Origin: CAG-390 sp003523225
Lineage (GTDB): Bacteria; Bacillota; Clostridia; Oscillospirales; CAG-272
Direction: 5' to 3'
DNA: 64,000 nucleotides
Assembly (NCBI GenBank): GCA_902461815.1
Contig: CABPZE010000001.1
Span: 1 to 64,000, forward strand
Positions 40,149-48,581 of the stretch are shown here, piece after piece. How positions within the stretch are numbered: the first letter of the stretch is position 1; every line of letters starts with the position of its first letter. The position numbers were made by a program, and so were the translations under genes. The notes beneath the pieces were generated by a model that worked only from the letters and a program-made list of their open reading frames with translations, did no database searches and had not been told where the DNA came from.

Positions 40149-40985
40149 TCAGTTTTCGGCTTCAATATGTTCTATCAGGTCTGCAATCACGCCGTCTTCG
40201 TTAGAGCAAAGGCAAAGGTCTGCCACTTCCTTGACTACGCTGAGTGCGTTGGCGGGGCAAACTCCGACATCTGCCGCCTTAAGCATGGCGATATCGTTTT
40301 CGTAGTCGCCGACAGCGTATATTTTCAAAGGTCCGGGGTGCTTGCTGTCTTTGCATATCTTTCTCATTTCGGACAGCATTGACGCTTTGGTACAGCCCTT
40401 TTTCTGAATTTCAAGGAAGGTAGGACCGGATTTGCTCAACTCGAACACGTCCCCCATCTCGCGGACAAGCGTCTCTCTGAGGCTGTCGAGAACTTCGGAG
40501 GAGTCACGTATGACGACTTTATACCAATTGAATTTTTCCCATTCATCAAGCGGAATGATATGGCGTTTTTCAGGCGGACAGCTTTCAAAATCGCGCTGCA
40601 TTATAGGCTTTAATGGCGGGCAGGTGACATATCCTTCAGGAACCGACAGGCGTATGCTGACTCCCGGCATTGCGGCATACATAAAATCAATGGCGCGGCG
40701 TGTCAGCTCATAATCAAGAAAATGCTCGCATAGCGGGGTATTATTCTGAAAATCGTACATATACGCACCGTTACAGGCTATTACAGGCGCATTTACAAGC
40801 TCACGCACCGTAGGTATGGTAAGAGTAAGGCTCATGTCAACACGCCCTGTGGCTATTGAAAACCGCCCGCCTTTTGCCTTGAAATATTCAATTGCATCAA
40901 TGTTGCGCTGTATAATCTTCGCGTGTTTCCCGAAAAATGTTCCGTCAAGATCGGTCAGTATAAGAATATTTGAGAAGTCTTTCAT
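40149..40985 (-). CDS. HAD-superfamily phosphatase, Cof type
   Basis: The 278-residue protein has the nucleophile motif ILTDLDGT (Asp12, Asp14), a Cof-type cap domain, the lysine region and the metal-binding VGDYENDIAML. Cof-type enzymes dephosphorylate sugar phosphates, FMN or similar small molecules; the substrate is not identifiable. It overlaps the upstream rluD-type gene by 4 bp and is probably co-transcribed. Confidence 0.88.
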   Translation of the reverse strand: MKDFSNILILTDLDGTFFGKHAKIIQRNIDAIEYFKAKGGRFSIATGRVDMSLTLTIPTVRELVNAPVIACNGAYMYDFQNNTPLCEHFLDYELTRRAIDFMYAAMPGVSIRLSVPEGYVTCPPLKPIMQRDFESCPPEKRHIIPLDEWEKFNWYKVVIRDSSEVLDSLRETLVREMGDVFELSKSGPTFLEIQKKGCTKASMLSEMRKICKDSKHPGPLKIYAVGDYENDIAMLKAADVGVCPANALSVVKEVADLCLCSNEDGVIADLIEHIEAEN

Positions 40986-42055
40986 TGCTTTATATAATCC
41001 TCGATTGATTTATACGGTTGGGCATATCCTGACGCAAGACGCATCCGGTCTATAAGTGTCTGCATATCCGCCGGGCACGGTGCGGTAAAGCTCATTGTCT
41101 TTCCTGTCCGTGGGTGAGCAAGCTCAATCCTTGCGGCGTGAAGACACTGACCGTGGATCATTGCCCGGTTCTGTGTGACGATCGGACTTGCCTCACCTCC
41201 GTATACGGGGTCGCCGAGCACGGGGTGTCCGAGAGATGCCATGTGTACGCGTATCTGGTGCGTTCTGCCGGTCTCAAGTCGGCAGACAACGAGGGACGCA
41301 CCCGCGTAACGCTCGGCAATCTGCCAGTGTGTTACCGCGTCGCGTGCGCGGTATGCCGGGTCGCGTATAACAGCCATTTTTTTGCGGTCTACCGGATGTC
41401 TGCCTATCGGTGCATCAACAGTGCCGGAGTCCTCTTGCATAGCACCGCACAGCAACGCGATATACGTGCGGCGCACTGCGTGTTTCTTGATATCTGCGGC
41501 AAGAGATGCGTGGGATGCGTCGTTTTTTGCGACAACGAGCAGACCTGAGGTATCTTTGTCAATGCGGTGGACGATTCCGGGACGCATGACCCCGCCGATA
41601 CCGGAAAGGCTGCTTCCGCAATGCGCAAGAAGGGCATTCACAAGTGTACCGTCCGGATTTCCCGCCGCCGGATGCACGACCATTCCTGACGGCTTATTTA
41701 TGACGATAATGTCATCATCCTCATATATGACGTCAAGCGGAATTTCCTCCGGCTGTGCTTCGGCAGGACGCGGGGCAGGGAGTGCCACTGTTATTATGTC
41801 TCCCGCACGCAGCTTCTGCCGCTTAGCGGAAACTTTCCCGCATACTGTTACCCGCCCATCCTCGCAAAGCCGCGCGGCGGCTGACCTGCTAAGCTGTCCT
41901 GGGGCTGGGGAAAGCTCAGCGGAGGCTTCGTCTGGCGAAGCCTCCGCTAAAAATGCGTCAAGTCTTTCGCCGTTGCTTTCGTTCGGAACAGTGAAGCGAA
42001 TAATGACGTCACCGGCTTGAGAACCGGGATTTTTTAATGCTTCCTTTTCCGTCAT
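40982..42055 (-). CDS. rluD: RluA/RluD-family pseudouridine synthase
   Basis: The 357-residue protein has an N-terminal S4 RNA-binding domain (SRSAAARLCEDGRVTVCGK) and the RluA catalytic domain with HRIDKDTSGLLVVAK (catalytic Asp), RRTYIALL and GRTHQIRVH. It modifies uridines in 23S rRNA or another RNA. The S4 domain is interrupted by an extra stretch (ASPDEASAELSPAPG) coded partly by a perfect inverted repeat at 41918-41948. The gene follows lspA, the common Firmicutes order. Confidence 0.92.
   Translation of the reverse strand: MTEKEALKNPGSQAGDVIIRFTVPNESNGERLDAFLAEASPDEASAELSPAPGQLSRSAAARLCEDGRVTVCGKVSAKRQKLRAGDIITVALPAPRPAEAQPEEIPLDVIYEDDDIIVINKPSGMVVHPAAGNPDGTLVNALLAHCGSSLSGIGGVMRPGIVHRIDKDTSGLLVVAKNDASHASLAADIKKHAVRRTYIALLCGAMQEDSGTVDAPIGRHPVDRKKMAVIRDPAYRARDAVTHWQIAERYAGASLVVCRLETGRTHQIRVHMASLGHPVLGDPVYGGEASPIVTQNRAMIHGQCLHAARIELAHPRTGKTMSFTAPCPADMQTLIDRMRLASGYAQPYKSIEDYIKQ
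41918..41948. repeat. 13-bp perfect inverted repeat inside the rluD S4 domain
   Basis: AGCGGAGGCTTCG pairs exactly with CGAAGCCTCCGCT around TCTGG. It codes for the extra residues in the S4 domain, in frame. It could be a small palindromic insertion. Confidence 0.75.
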
Positions 42056-42091
42056 GACGTGCGAAATCCTTTCTTTTATGTGATATGAAAA

Positions 42092-42694
42092 TTATTTTTC
42101 CTGATCTTTCCCTGTGCTTTCGCCGCCGTTATCATTTGTCGGCTCAGGGGCGTGGCAGGAAGTGCGTTCTCCGGCGTTTCCGCAATCCGTATCAGATGTG
42201 CTTTCGTTACTCTCGCGGCGATTTTTTTCTGCTTTATACTCAGAAACACTGAGCTTGATAATATATATTATGAGCAGACCGACGCCGATGCAGATACAGG
42301 AGTCGGCAACGTTGAAGACCCAGTTCCAAAGCTTCGGAAATGCGCAGAAGTCAATGAAATCAATGACGTACCCGAGCAAGACCCGGTCTATCATATTGCC
42401 TATTCCTCCGGCAAGCACCAGTGCAAGACCGGCGCGCTCCAGTCTGCTTTGGGGCTTTGAGTAGATCATGAATCCAAGCAGGCAGACGATTGTTAGCGTC
42501 GAAAGAACCAGAAAGACCCAACGGTTGTCCGCGAGCATTCCAAAGGCAGCGCCGCGATTTTCAACATATGTGAATCTCAGAACTCCGGGAATAAGATAAA
42601 ATGAAGGTTGTCCCTCAAGCAGTATGACTGCCAGCCATTTTGAAAGCTGATCCAAAAAAACAAGAACTGCGACGCAAATTAACCAAATAAGCAT
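42092..42694 (-). CDS. lspA: Lipoprotein signal peptidase (signal peptidase II)
   Basis: LspA cleaves prolipoproteins at the lipobox cysteine after lipid attachment. The 200-residue protein has four membrane helices, the conserved FTYVENRGAAFGM, and the catalytic aspartates in GNMIDRV and FNVADSCICIG. A polar C-terminal tail of about 45 residues (E/S/T/N/G-rich with two Cys) is unusual and lies in the cytoplasm. The gene lies between ileS and rluD. The window encodes several lipoproteins that need it. Confidence 0.95.
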   Translation of the reverse strand: MLIWLICVAVLVFLDQLSKWLAVILLEGQPSFYLIPGVLRFTYVENRGAAFGMLADNRWVFLVLSTLTIVCLLGFMIYSKPQSRLERAGLALVLAGGIGNMIDRVLLGYVIDFIDFCAFPKLWNWVFNVADSCICIGVGLLIIYIIKLSVSEYKAEKNRRESNESTSDTDCGNAGERTSCHAPEPTNDNGGESTGKDQEK

Positions 42695-42794
42695 TATTCC
42701 TCAATTCTGGGGCGGCACGGCGGGTTGCCCGCAGTGCCGCATATTAGTGACGGTTTGTTGCCGCGCTGTTACGTGAGCCGGAAAGCGGGGGATC

Positions 42795-45590
42795 TCAGCC
42801 TATGATGCTGCGGCAACGGTCGCAGAGGAAGCCGTCCTCGGTCTTCTCTCCGTGCGTTGAATAGCACCAGCAGCGATCACATTTTTCACCGTCGGCAGCC
42901 TCGACAAGAACTCCGATGGGACGACCGTCCTCGGGACGGTAGGCATTTTCGGGGGCGGGGGCGTTCTCAATGTGAGCGCCGCTTGTAATGAATACAGAGG
43001 CAAGCTCGTCCTCGCCGAAGGCTTTGAGAACCGACAGCAGCTTTTCGTCTGTGGTAAATACCGTGACCTTGGCGTCAAGAGATTTGCCTATGCGCTTTTC
43101 GGCGCGGGCAAGCTCAAGTCCTTTCATTATATCGTCACGGAGCTCGAACAGTGCCTCATACTTTTCCGCACCGTCAAATTCATATTCTGCATTGGCGGTG
43201 GGCAGGGGATTGAGATATACACTGCGGCGATCGTCGGTGGAGGCGTGCGGCATAGCCTGCCAGATCTCCTCGGCTGTGAATGCAAGCAGGGGGGCTATCA
43301 GACGGTCGAGCGCGTTGATTATGCGGTACATGGCGCTCTGAGCCGATCTGCGGGCGCGGGAGTCGCTGCGTTCGACATATACGCGATCCTTGGTTATGTC
43401 AATGTACAGCTTTGACATATCTATCGTGCAGAAGTTGTTCACAGCGTGATATACGATGTGGAACTGATAGCTGTCATATGCTTCGCGCGAGGTCTTTATC
43501 AGCGCACCCAGACGCGACAGCGCCCAACGGTCGATATCGTAAAGCTCGTTTACGGGCAGAAGGTCGGTGTCGGGATTAAAGTCACCGAGGTTTGCCATAA
43601 TGATACGAGCGGTGTTGCGTATCTTGCGATAGGTTTCGGAAAGCTGACGGAAAATGTTGTCGGATGCACGCACATCGACAGTATAATCGCTGGAAGCGAC
43701 CCAAAGACGAACAAGGTCTGCACCGTATTTTTTGATTATCTCATCGGGGGAGATGGAGTTGCCGAGAGATTTGTGCATGGCTTTTCCTTCGCCGTCAACC
43801 ACCCAGCCGTGGGTGAGAGTGCAACGGTAAGGAGCGCCTTCTCCCTTGGCACCGACTGCGGTGAGCAGGGAGGACTGGAACCAGCCGCGGTATTGGTCGG
43901 CTCCCTCAAGGTACATATCGGCAGGCCACTTAAGGTCGGGGTTATCGTCAAGCACGGCAAAGTGCGACGAACCGGAGTCAAACCAACCGTCAAGTGTGTT
44001 GGTTTCTTTGGTAAAGTGCTTTCCGCCGCAGTGAGGGCAGACAAAGCTGTCACCGAGTATTTCGGAAGCATCAAGATCAAACCAGGCATTTGAGCCGCGC
44101 TCTGCAAAGATCTTGGCGGTGCGGTCTATGCTTTCATCATTGCAGATGGGTTCATGGCAGTCGGAGCAGTAGAACACCGGGATCGGAAGTCCCCAATGAC
44201 GCTGACGGGAAATGCACCAGTCGGCGCGCTCACGAACCATCTGTACTATTCTCTCGCCGCCCCATGCGGGGATCCATTCCACCTTCGAGCAGGCATCAAC
44301 TGCCGCATCCTTGAAAGCGTCAACAGAGCAGAACCACTGAGGTGTGGCGCGGAAAATGATCGGGTGCTTGCATCTCCAGCAGTGCGGGTAGGAGTGCGTG
44401 ACCTCCTCGGAAGCAAACAGCGCTCCTGATTCCTTCATATCAGCGAGTATGGCTTCGTTTGATGCTTCGTAGTACATACCCGCAAATTTTCCGGCGTCTG
44501 CTGTCTGATAACCGCGGTCGTCTACCGGGACAATAATATCGATGTTATAACGACGGCAGGTATTGTAGTCGTCGGCACCGAAACCGGGGGCGGTGTGAAC
44601 GCAACCTGTACCGCTGTCCATTGTTACGTAGTCTGCATTGACAATAACGGAATCGCGGTCGAGAAAAGGATGACGGGCGCGCATGAATTCAAATTCACGT
44701 CCCGGCATGGTCTTTACGATCTCGTAATTTTCAATGCCTCCGGCAGCCATGGTTCTGGCGGCAAGTGCTTCGGCTACGATATAATAATCTCCACCCGCTT
44801 TGACGACAGCATAGCTTTCGTCCGGGTGCAGAGCAATTGCAAGGTTGCCGGGAAGAGTCCATGTTGTGGTCGTCCAGATGACGAAGTAGGTGTGTGCGAG
44901 GTCGGCAACATCGGAGAGCTTTCCTCCGAGGTCATCGCAGACGCGGAATTTTACATAGATAGATGTACATTTATCGTCGTTGTATTCGATCTCAGCTTCG
45001 GCAAGAGCGGTTTCGTCGTGAGGGCACCAGTAGACAGGCTTAAGTCCCTTATAGATGTAGCCCTTTTTGAACATTTCGCCGAAAACGCGCACCTCTCTGG
45101 CTTCAAAGGAGGGAGCCATTGTGGTGTAGGGATGCTTCCAGTCTCCGCAGACGCCGAGACGGATAAATTCCTCTCTCTGGCGGTCAACATAGTCCTGCGC
45201 AAACTTATGGCAGGCATCGCGGAACTCGGAGATCGACATTTTCTTGCGGTCGAGCTTGTTCTTCTTGATTATCGCGCTCTCAATGGGCATACCGTGGTTG
45301 TCCCAGCCGGGAATATAGGGGGCATAGTATCCCTGCATTGACTTTGACTTGATGATTATATCCTTGAGTATCTTGTTCATTGCCGTACCCATATGGATGT
45401 CCCCGTTGGAGAAGGGAGGTCCGTCGTGGAGTACGAACTGCTCATGACCCTCGTTTGCCTTGAGCATGAGGGAATAAAGGTCTATGCTGTCCCAATATTT
45501 CAGCATCTCCGGCTCGCGCTGGGGAAGATTGGCACGCATTGCAAACGTGGTTGAAGGGAGATTGAGTGTGCTTGTGTAATCTTTAGACAT
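42795..45590 (-). CDS. ileS: Isoleucyl-tRNA synthetase
   Basis: The 931-residue enzyme charges tRNA-Ile. Features are the HIGH-type motif GDIHMGTAMNKIL, the editing domain (about 190-400 with TTTWTLPGNLAI), the KMSKS loop in the variant form KAMHKSLGN, the anticodon domain, and a C-terminal zinc site (CDRCWCYSTHG ... FLCDRC). The size is that of bacterial type 1 IleRS. It lies in the division-gene cluster downstream of the coiled-coil gene, as in other Firmicutes. No T-box is seen in the 31-bp gap upstream. Confidence 0.95.
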   Translation of the reverse strand: MSKDYTSTLNLPSTTFAMRANLPQREPEMLKYWDSIDLYSLMLKANEGHEQFVLHDGPPFSNGDIHMGTAMNKILKDIIIKSKSMQGYYAPYIPGWDNHGMPIESAIIKKNKLDRKKMSISEFRDACHKFAQDYVDRQREEFIRLGVCGDWKHPYTTMAPSFEAREVRVFGEMFKKGYIYKGLKPVYWCPHDETALAEAEIEYNDDKCTSIYVKFRVCDDLGGKLSDVADLAHTYFVIWTTTTWTLPGNLAIALHPDESYAVVKAGGDYYIVAEALAARTMAAGGIENYEIVKTMPGREFEFMRARHPFLDRDSVIVNADYVTMDSGTGCVHTAPGFGADDYNTCRRYNIDIIVPVDDRGYQTADAGKFAGMYYEASNEAILADMKESGALFASEEVTHSYPHCWRCKHPIIFRATPQWFCSVDAFKDAAVDACSKVEWIPAWGGERIVQMVRERADWCISRQRHWGLPIPVFYCSDCHEPICNDESIDRTAKIFAERGSNAWFDLDASEILGDSFVCPHCGGKHFTKETNTLDGWFDSGSSHFAVLDDNPDLKWPADMYLEGADQYRGWFQSSLLTAVGAKGEGAPYRCTLTHGWVVDGEGKAMHKSLGNSISPDEIIKKYGADLVRLWVASSDYTVDVRASDNIFRQLSETYRKIRNTARIIMANLGDFNPDTDLLPVNELYDIDRWALSRLGALIKTSREAYDSYQFHIVYHAVNNFCTIDMSKLYIDITKDRVYVERSDSRARRSAQSAMYRIINALDRLIAPLLAFTAEEIWQAMPHASTDDRRSVYLNPLPTANAEYEFDGAEKYEALFELRDDIMKGLELARAEKRIGKSLDAKVTVFTTDEKLLSVLKAFGEDELASVFITSGAHIENAPAPENAYRPEDGRPIGVLVEAADGEKCDRCWCYSTHGEKTEDGFLCDRCRSIIG

Positions 45591-45621
45591 ATGAGGTTAA
45601 TCCTTTCTTGATGTCCGGATT

Positions 45622-46752
45622 TTATTTTCCAAGCCGGCGGCGGATAGCGGCAAGTGAGTTTTTCATATTTCCGTAGCCGGAATTTTTTGATTGGTCGGTG
45701 TTTGAATTTATTTCGTCGGAACGGCTTTCAGGCTCTTCAGGCTTTTGTTCTGTTGCGGCGGCAGGTGCGTCAGCACTGTCCGCAGTGGATTTTTCTTCCG
45801 CTGTTGAATACATTGCGGCAAGCATATTTTTTATCTCATCATCGGTTGCGGAATTTGTGTCCTTTGCAGCTGATGGATCCTCGGCGGGGGCGATATTATC
45901 CGGTTCTGCGGAAAATTCTGAAATCGCCTGCTTCAGCGCGTTTACCACGCTGTCCTCATCGTTACCGGGGGCATCCGATGCGAGATCGATATCCGGTGTG
46001 ATTTCAGCCGGAGTCTCGTCACCGGCGAACAGATTGGGATCAAGGGCTTCGTCAAGCGCTTCGTCTGCCATATCTTCGGGCGTAGGATCGACCGATTCGA
46101 CGTTTTCGCCGTCGGTCGCGACGGGCTCCGGAATGTCCGATACTTCTGCAATTTCAGTTTCTGTCTCAGCGGGAGCGGCGGTGCCTTCCTGAACGGGTTC
46201 GTCTCCGGTGTTTTCCTCAACGGCAGTGACACAGGCTTCCGTCTCATCAACTGTGTTGACAGGAGCAACGGCGCTGCGGCACAAAATTTCGCTGCGTTCG
46301 TCAAATGTACGGCAAAGCTCTGCGGTGCGTTCGTCAAGCGTCTGGCAGAGCTGTTCAGCTCTTGCAACAAGTGCGCAAAGGCGTTCTGAGGATTCAGCGA
46401 GCTTTTTGTCATTGGCGCTTACCGTGACCCCGACCGATGCAAGCCTGCGGTCAAGCTGCTCCGCCTCCGCAATAAGCCGTGCGTTGGTTTTCTGCAGTTC
46501 GCTTATTGTGTTCTGCAGGTCGGCATTTTCGTCGCTAAGCGAACGGTTTTCGTCAATCAGCGCTTTGGTTTCGGCGGTAAGAGCGGCGGTTTGCTTTTCG
46601 GCGGCATCCGCGCGTTCCCCTGCTGCGGCAGCCTCAGCGTGGAGACGGCTTATGCAGGAAAAAAGGTCGGAGATGGCTCGGTCGGCGTTCCGGGCGGGAT
46701 ATGTTTCTCCGCTGAGAGAATATTTATTCTTGAAGGATTCGGAAACGGTCAT
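45622..46752 (-). CDS. Acidic coiled-coil protein in the divIVA position
   Basis: The 376-residue protein has a short N-terminal region (SFKNKYSLSGETYPARNADRAISDLF) and a long coiled coil (about 30-150, many Ala/Glu/Leu heptads). A very acidic low-complexity region runs to about 330, and the tail is basic (MKNSLAAIRRRLGK). It sits between yggT and ileS where many Firmicutes encode DivIVA, the curvature-sensing division protein. The N-terminal DivIVA signature is not clear, so it is either a divergent form or an unrelated scaffold. Low complexity limits homology judgement. Confidence 0.6.
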   Translation of the reverse strand: MTVSESFKNKYSLSGETYPARNADRAISDLFSCISRLHAEAAAAGERADAAEKQTAALTAETKALIDENRSLSDENADLQNTISELQKTNARLIAEAEQLDRRLASVGVTVSANDKKLAESSERLCALVARAEQLCQTLDERTAELCRTFDERSEILCRSAVAPVNTVDETEACVTAVEENTGDEPVQEGTAAPAETETEIAEVSDIPEPVATDGENVESVDPTPEDMADEALDEALDPNLFAGDETPAEITPDIDLASDAPGNDEDSVVNALKQAISEFSAEPDNIAPAEDPSAAKDTNSATDDEIKNMLAAMYSTAEEKSTADSADAPAAATEQKPEEPESRSDEINSNTDQSKNSGYGNMKNSLAAIRRRLGK

Positions 46753-46819
46753 TGCAAACCTCCGTAGTGATGAAATTTTGAAATAATACTGTTATCGCGC
46801 AGGATCCCACAAAAATCTG

Positions 46820-47104
46820 TCATCCCCATGGAATGAATGAGATCGCAGTCTGAACGAGCAGAAGCAGTATGGCGGTGCAGAAGAAGGATACGTCGATAGG
46901 CATTCCCTGAAACCAGTTCATGCGTTCAAAAAGCGCCCGTATTGGATATATAAACGGTTCAGTTATGGTGCAAAGAAAAATATAAATTTTGCTTTCACCG
47001 TCCATCATAAACCACGACATAATTGAGCGGACAAGCATTGCCAGAATAATAAGCGACAAAAAGCTGTCCACGAGACTGACAACAAGGTATAAAAACAGTT
47101 CCAA
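46820..47104 (-). CDS. yggT: YggT-family membrane protein
   Basis: The 94-residue protein has two hydrophobic helices joined by SWFMMDGESKIYIFLCTITEPFIYPIRALFERM, the YggT family core (W, PF and PIR residues). YggT proteins are linked by gene order to cell division and by some studies to osmotic stress. The gene lies between sepF and the coiled-coil gene. The 182 bp separating it from sepF contain a perfect hairpin (GGCAGGCT / AGCCTGCC, 47227-47249). Confidence 0.9.
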   Translation of the reverse strand: MELFLYLVVSLVDSFLSLIILAMLVRSIMSWFMMDGESKIYIFLCTITEPFIYPIRALFERMNWFQGMPIDVSFFCTAILLLLVQTAISFIPWG

Positions 47105-47226
47105 ATCAAACTCCGTACCGCAATGCGTTTTTTTGCGGAGCCGAACGTAAGCGTGTCGGCTTCCGGTGTGCCGCTTTCAATAAAACCTACCGCGCCGGGA
47201 ATATCCTTCCGCAGCGCGGCAAATCA

Positions 47227-47249
47227 GGCAGGCTGCATTAGAGCCTGCC
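47227..47249. repeat. Perfect hairpin between sepF and yggT
   Basis: GGCAGGCT, loop GCATTAG, AGCCTGCC. It has no T run on the minus strand. It may modulate readthrough within the division operon. Confidence 0.5.
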
Positions 47250-47286
47250 GCAGTCTGGACGCGGCAAATAGTGGGTAACGGGATAA

Positions 47287-47778
47287 TTACCCGGGGAATC
47301 CGTCGGGCGTATCAGCAGAAGGATCGGATTCGGCTCTGTGACCCTCCTCGGATATTTCCATGTTTTCGGGAGCAAGCATATATGTGTTTGCAGCTACTCT
47401 CTTTATCTGTCCTCCGAGAGCATAGGATACACCGGTAAGGAAGTAGATCAGATTTGAGGCTGTCTCCTTGTTGGCGGACTCAAGGTTAAGAACTACTGCG
47501 CATCTGTTAATGAGAAAATCAGCTATTGCCGGAGCTTCCTTGTAGCTTGTCGGCTTTATCAGCTTCATCGCGAAGGCAGAGCCTGACGACATTGATGACG
47601 AATAGGAAGAGGTAGTTCTTTTGGGGGTATCCTCAATATTCAGATCATCATTTTCGTTTGATGCAAATGCGCTTTCATCCGGATATGCGGTATCACCGCC
47701 GGAATAGTAATCCGTATCGTATGCGCTGTCGTAGTTGTTATCCTCGGGTTTATTTTTCTTGATGTTGAAGAAGCTCAT
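47287..47778 (-). CDS. sepF: Cell division protein SepF
   Basis: SepF links FtsZ filaments to the membrane and shapes the septum. The 163-residue protein starts with a short N-terminal segment (MSFFNIKKN) followed by an Asp/Tyr/Ser-rich linker to about 65. The conserved SepF domain comes next (KLIKPTSYKEAPAIADFLINRCAVVLNLE, then GVSYALGGQIKRVAANTYMLAP). The gene lies directly after yggS, the usual order. Confidence 0.93.
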   Translation of the reverse strand: MSFFNIKKNKPEDNNYDSAYDTDYYSGGDTAYPDESAFASNENDDLNIEDTPKRTTSSYSSSMSSGSAFAMKLIKPTSYKEAPAIADFLINRCAVVLNLESANKETASNLIYFLTGVSYALGGQIKRVAANTYMLAPENMEISEEGHRAESDPSADTPDGFPG

Positions 47779-47828
47779 GGTTATCCTCCGTGTTTATTTT
47801 CATGTATTTTTAACATTTATTATTGCGG

Positions 47829-48533
47829 TCAGCGTCCGAAAAGGGCACGTCCGATACGCACGCAGTTTGCGCCGCATTTGATGGCGGTCTCGAAGCTGTC
47901 GCTCATGCCCATCGAAATGACAGGCTCTTTTATATTATGAAGTTTTTCGTGCCAAATGTCAAGCACAAGTTGATAAGTTTCTGAAAAATAATTTGAATAA
48001 TCCTCTTTTTTCTCGCATTTCGGACCCATTGTCATGAATCCACGCTGTTCTATGTGCGGAAAACGCTCGAGCGAGCGGCAGAAATCAGCGGCGTCGGAGG
48101 GAAGGATCCCGCCCTTGCTTGTCTCGCCTGCGCAGTTTATCTCCACCAGCACACGCGTTACCGTGTCATGCTCGGCTGACTGACGTTCGATCTCTGCGGC
48201 AAGGCGTTCTGAGTCAAGAGAGTGGATCAGCACAGTCCTGCCAATAAGCTGACGCACCTTGTTGGTCTGAAGTCTTCCTATGAAGTGAAATCGTATACGA
48301 TCCCTTTCCTCCGGTGACAGCAGTGCTTCATGCGCGAGCAATTGCTGAACACGGTTTTCGCCTACGTCCGCTACTCCGCACGCCCGCACAAGATGAAGAA
48401 ATTCGCCGTCATCCGCATATTTTACCGCGGCAACAAGCGTTGGCGGAAATGTAAGCCCCGCAGAGCGGGACGCCGCGGTTATACGGTAAACGATATCGTT
48501 TACCGAGCGGTCGATATATGAATAATCAGTCAT
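47829..48533 (-). CDS. yggS: YggS-family PLP homeostasis protein
   Basis: The 234-residue protein is a single-domain alanine-racemase-like TIM barrel that binds pyridoxal phosphate. The PLP lysine lies in LVAAVKYAD. Other family features are GENRVQQLL, RIRFHFIGRLQTNKV, CAGETSKGGI, FMTMGP and MGMSDSFETAIKCGANCVRIG. It buffers PLP and affects amino acid pools. It heads the yggS-sepF-yggT group. Confidence 0.93.
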   Translation of the reverse strand: MTDYSYIDRSVNDIVYRITAASRSAGLTFPPTLVAAVKYADDGEFLHLVRACGVADVGENRVQQLLAHEALLSPEERDRIRFHFIGRLQTNKVRQLIGRTVLIHSLDSERLAAEIERQSAEHDTVTRVLVEINCAGETSKGGILPSDAADFCRSLERFPHIEQRGFMTMGPKCEKKEDYSNYFSETYQLVLDIWHEKLHNIKEPVISMGMSDSFETAIKCGANCVRIGRALFGR

Positions 48534-48581
48534 GGTAAGAACGCTCCTTTGAGTTATATCTTACGGAACTGCATGGCGGCT

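Noticed and set aside
43446..45341. Long plus-strand frames opposite ileS (43446-44093 and 44595-45341)
   Set aside because: They mirror the conserved isoleucyl-tRNA synthetase gene and carry no recognisable domains.
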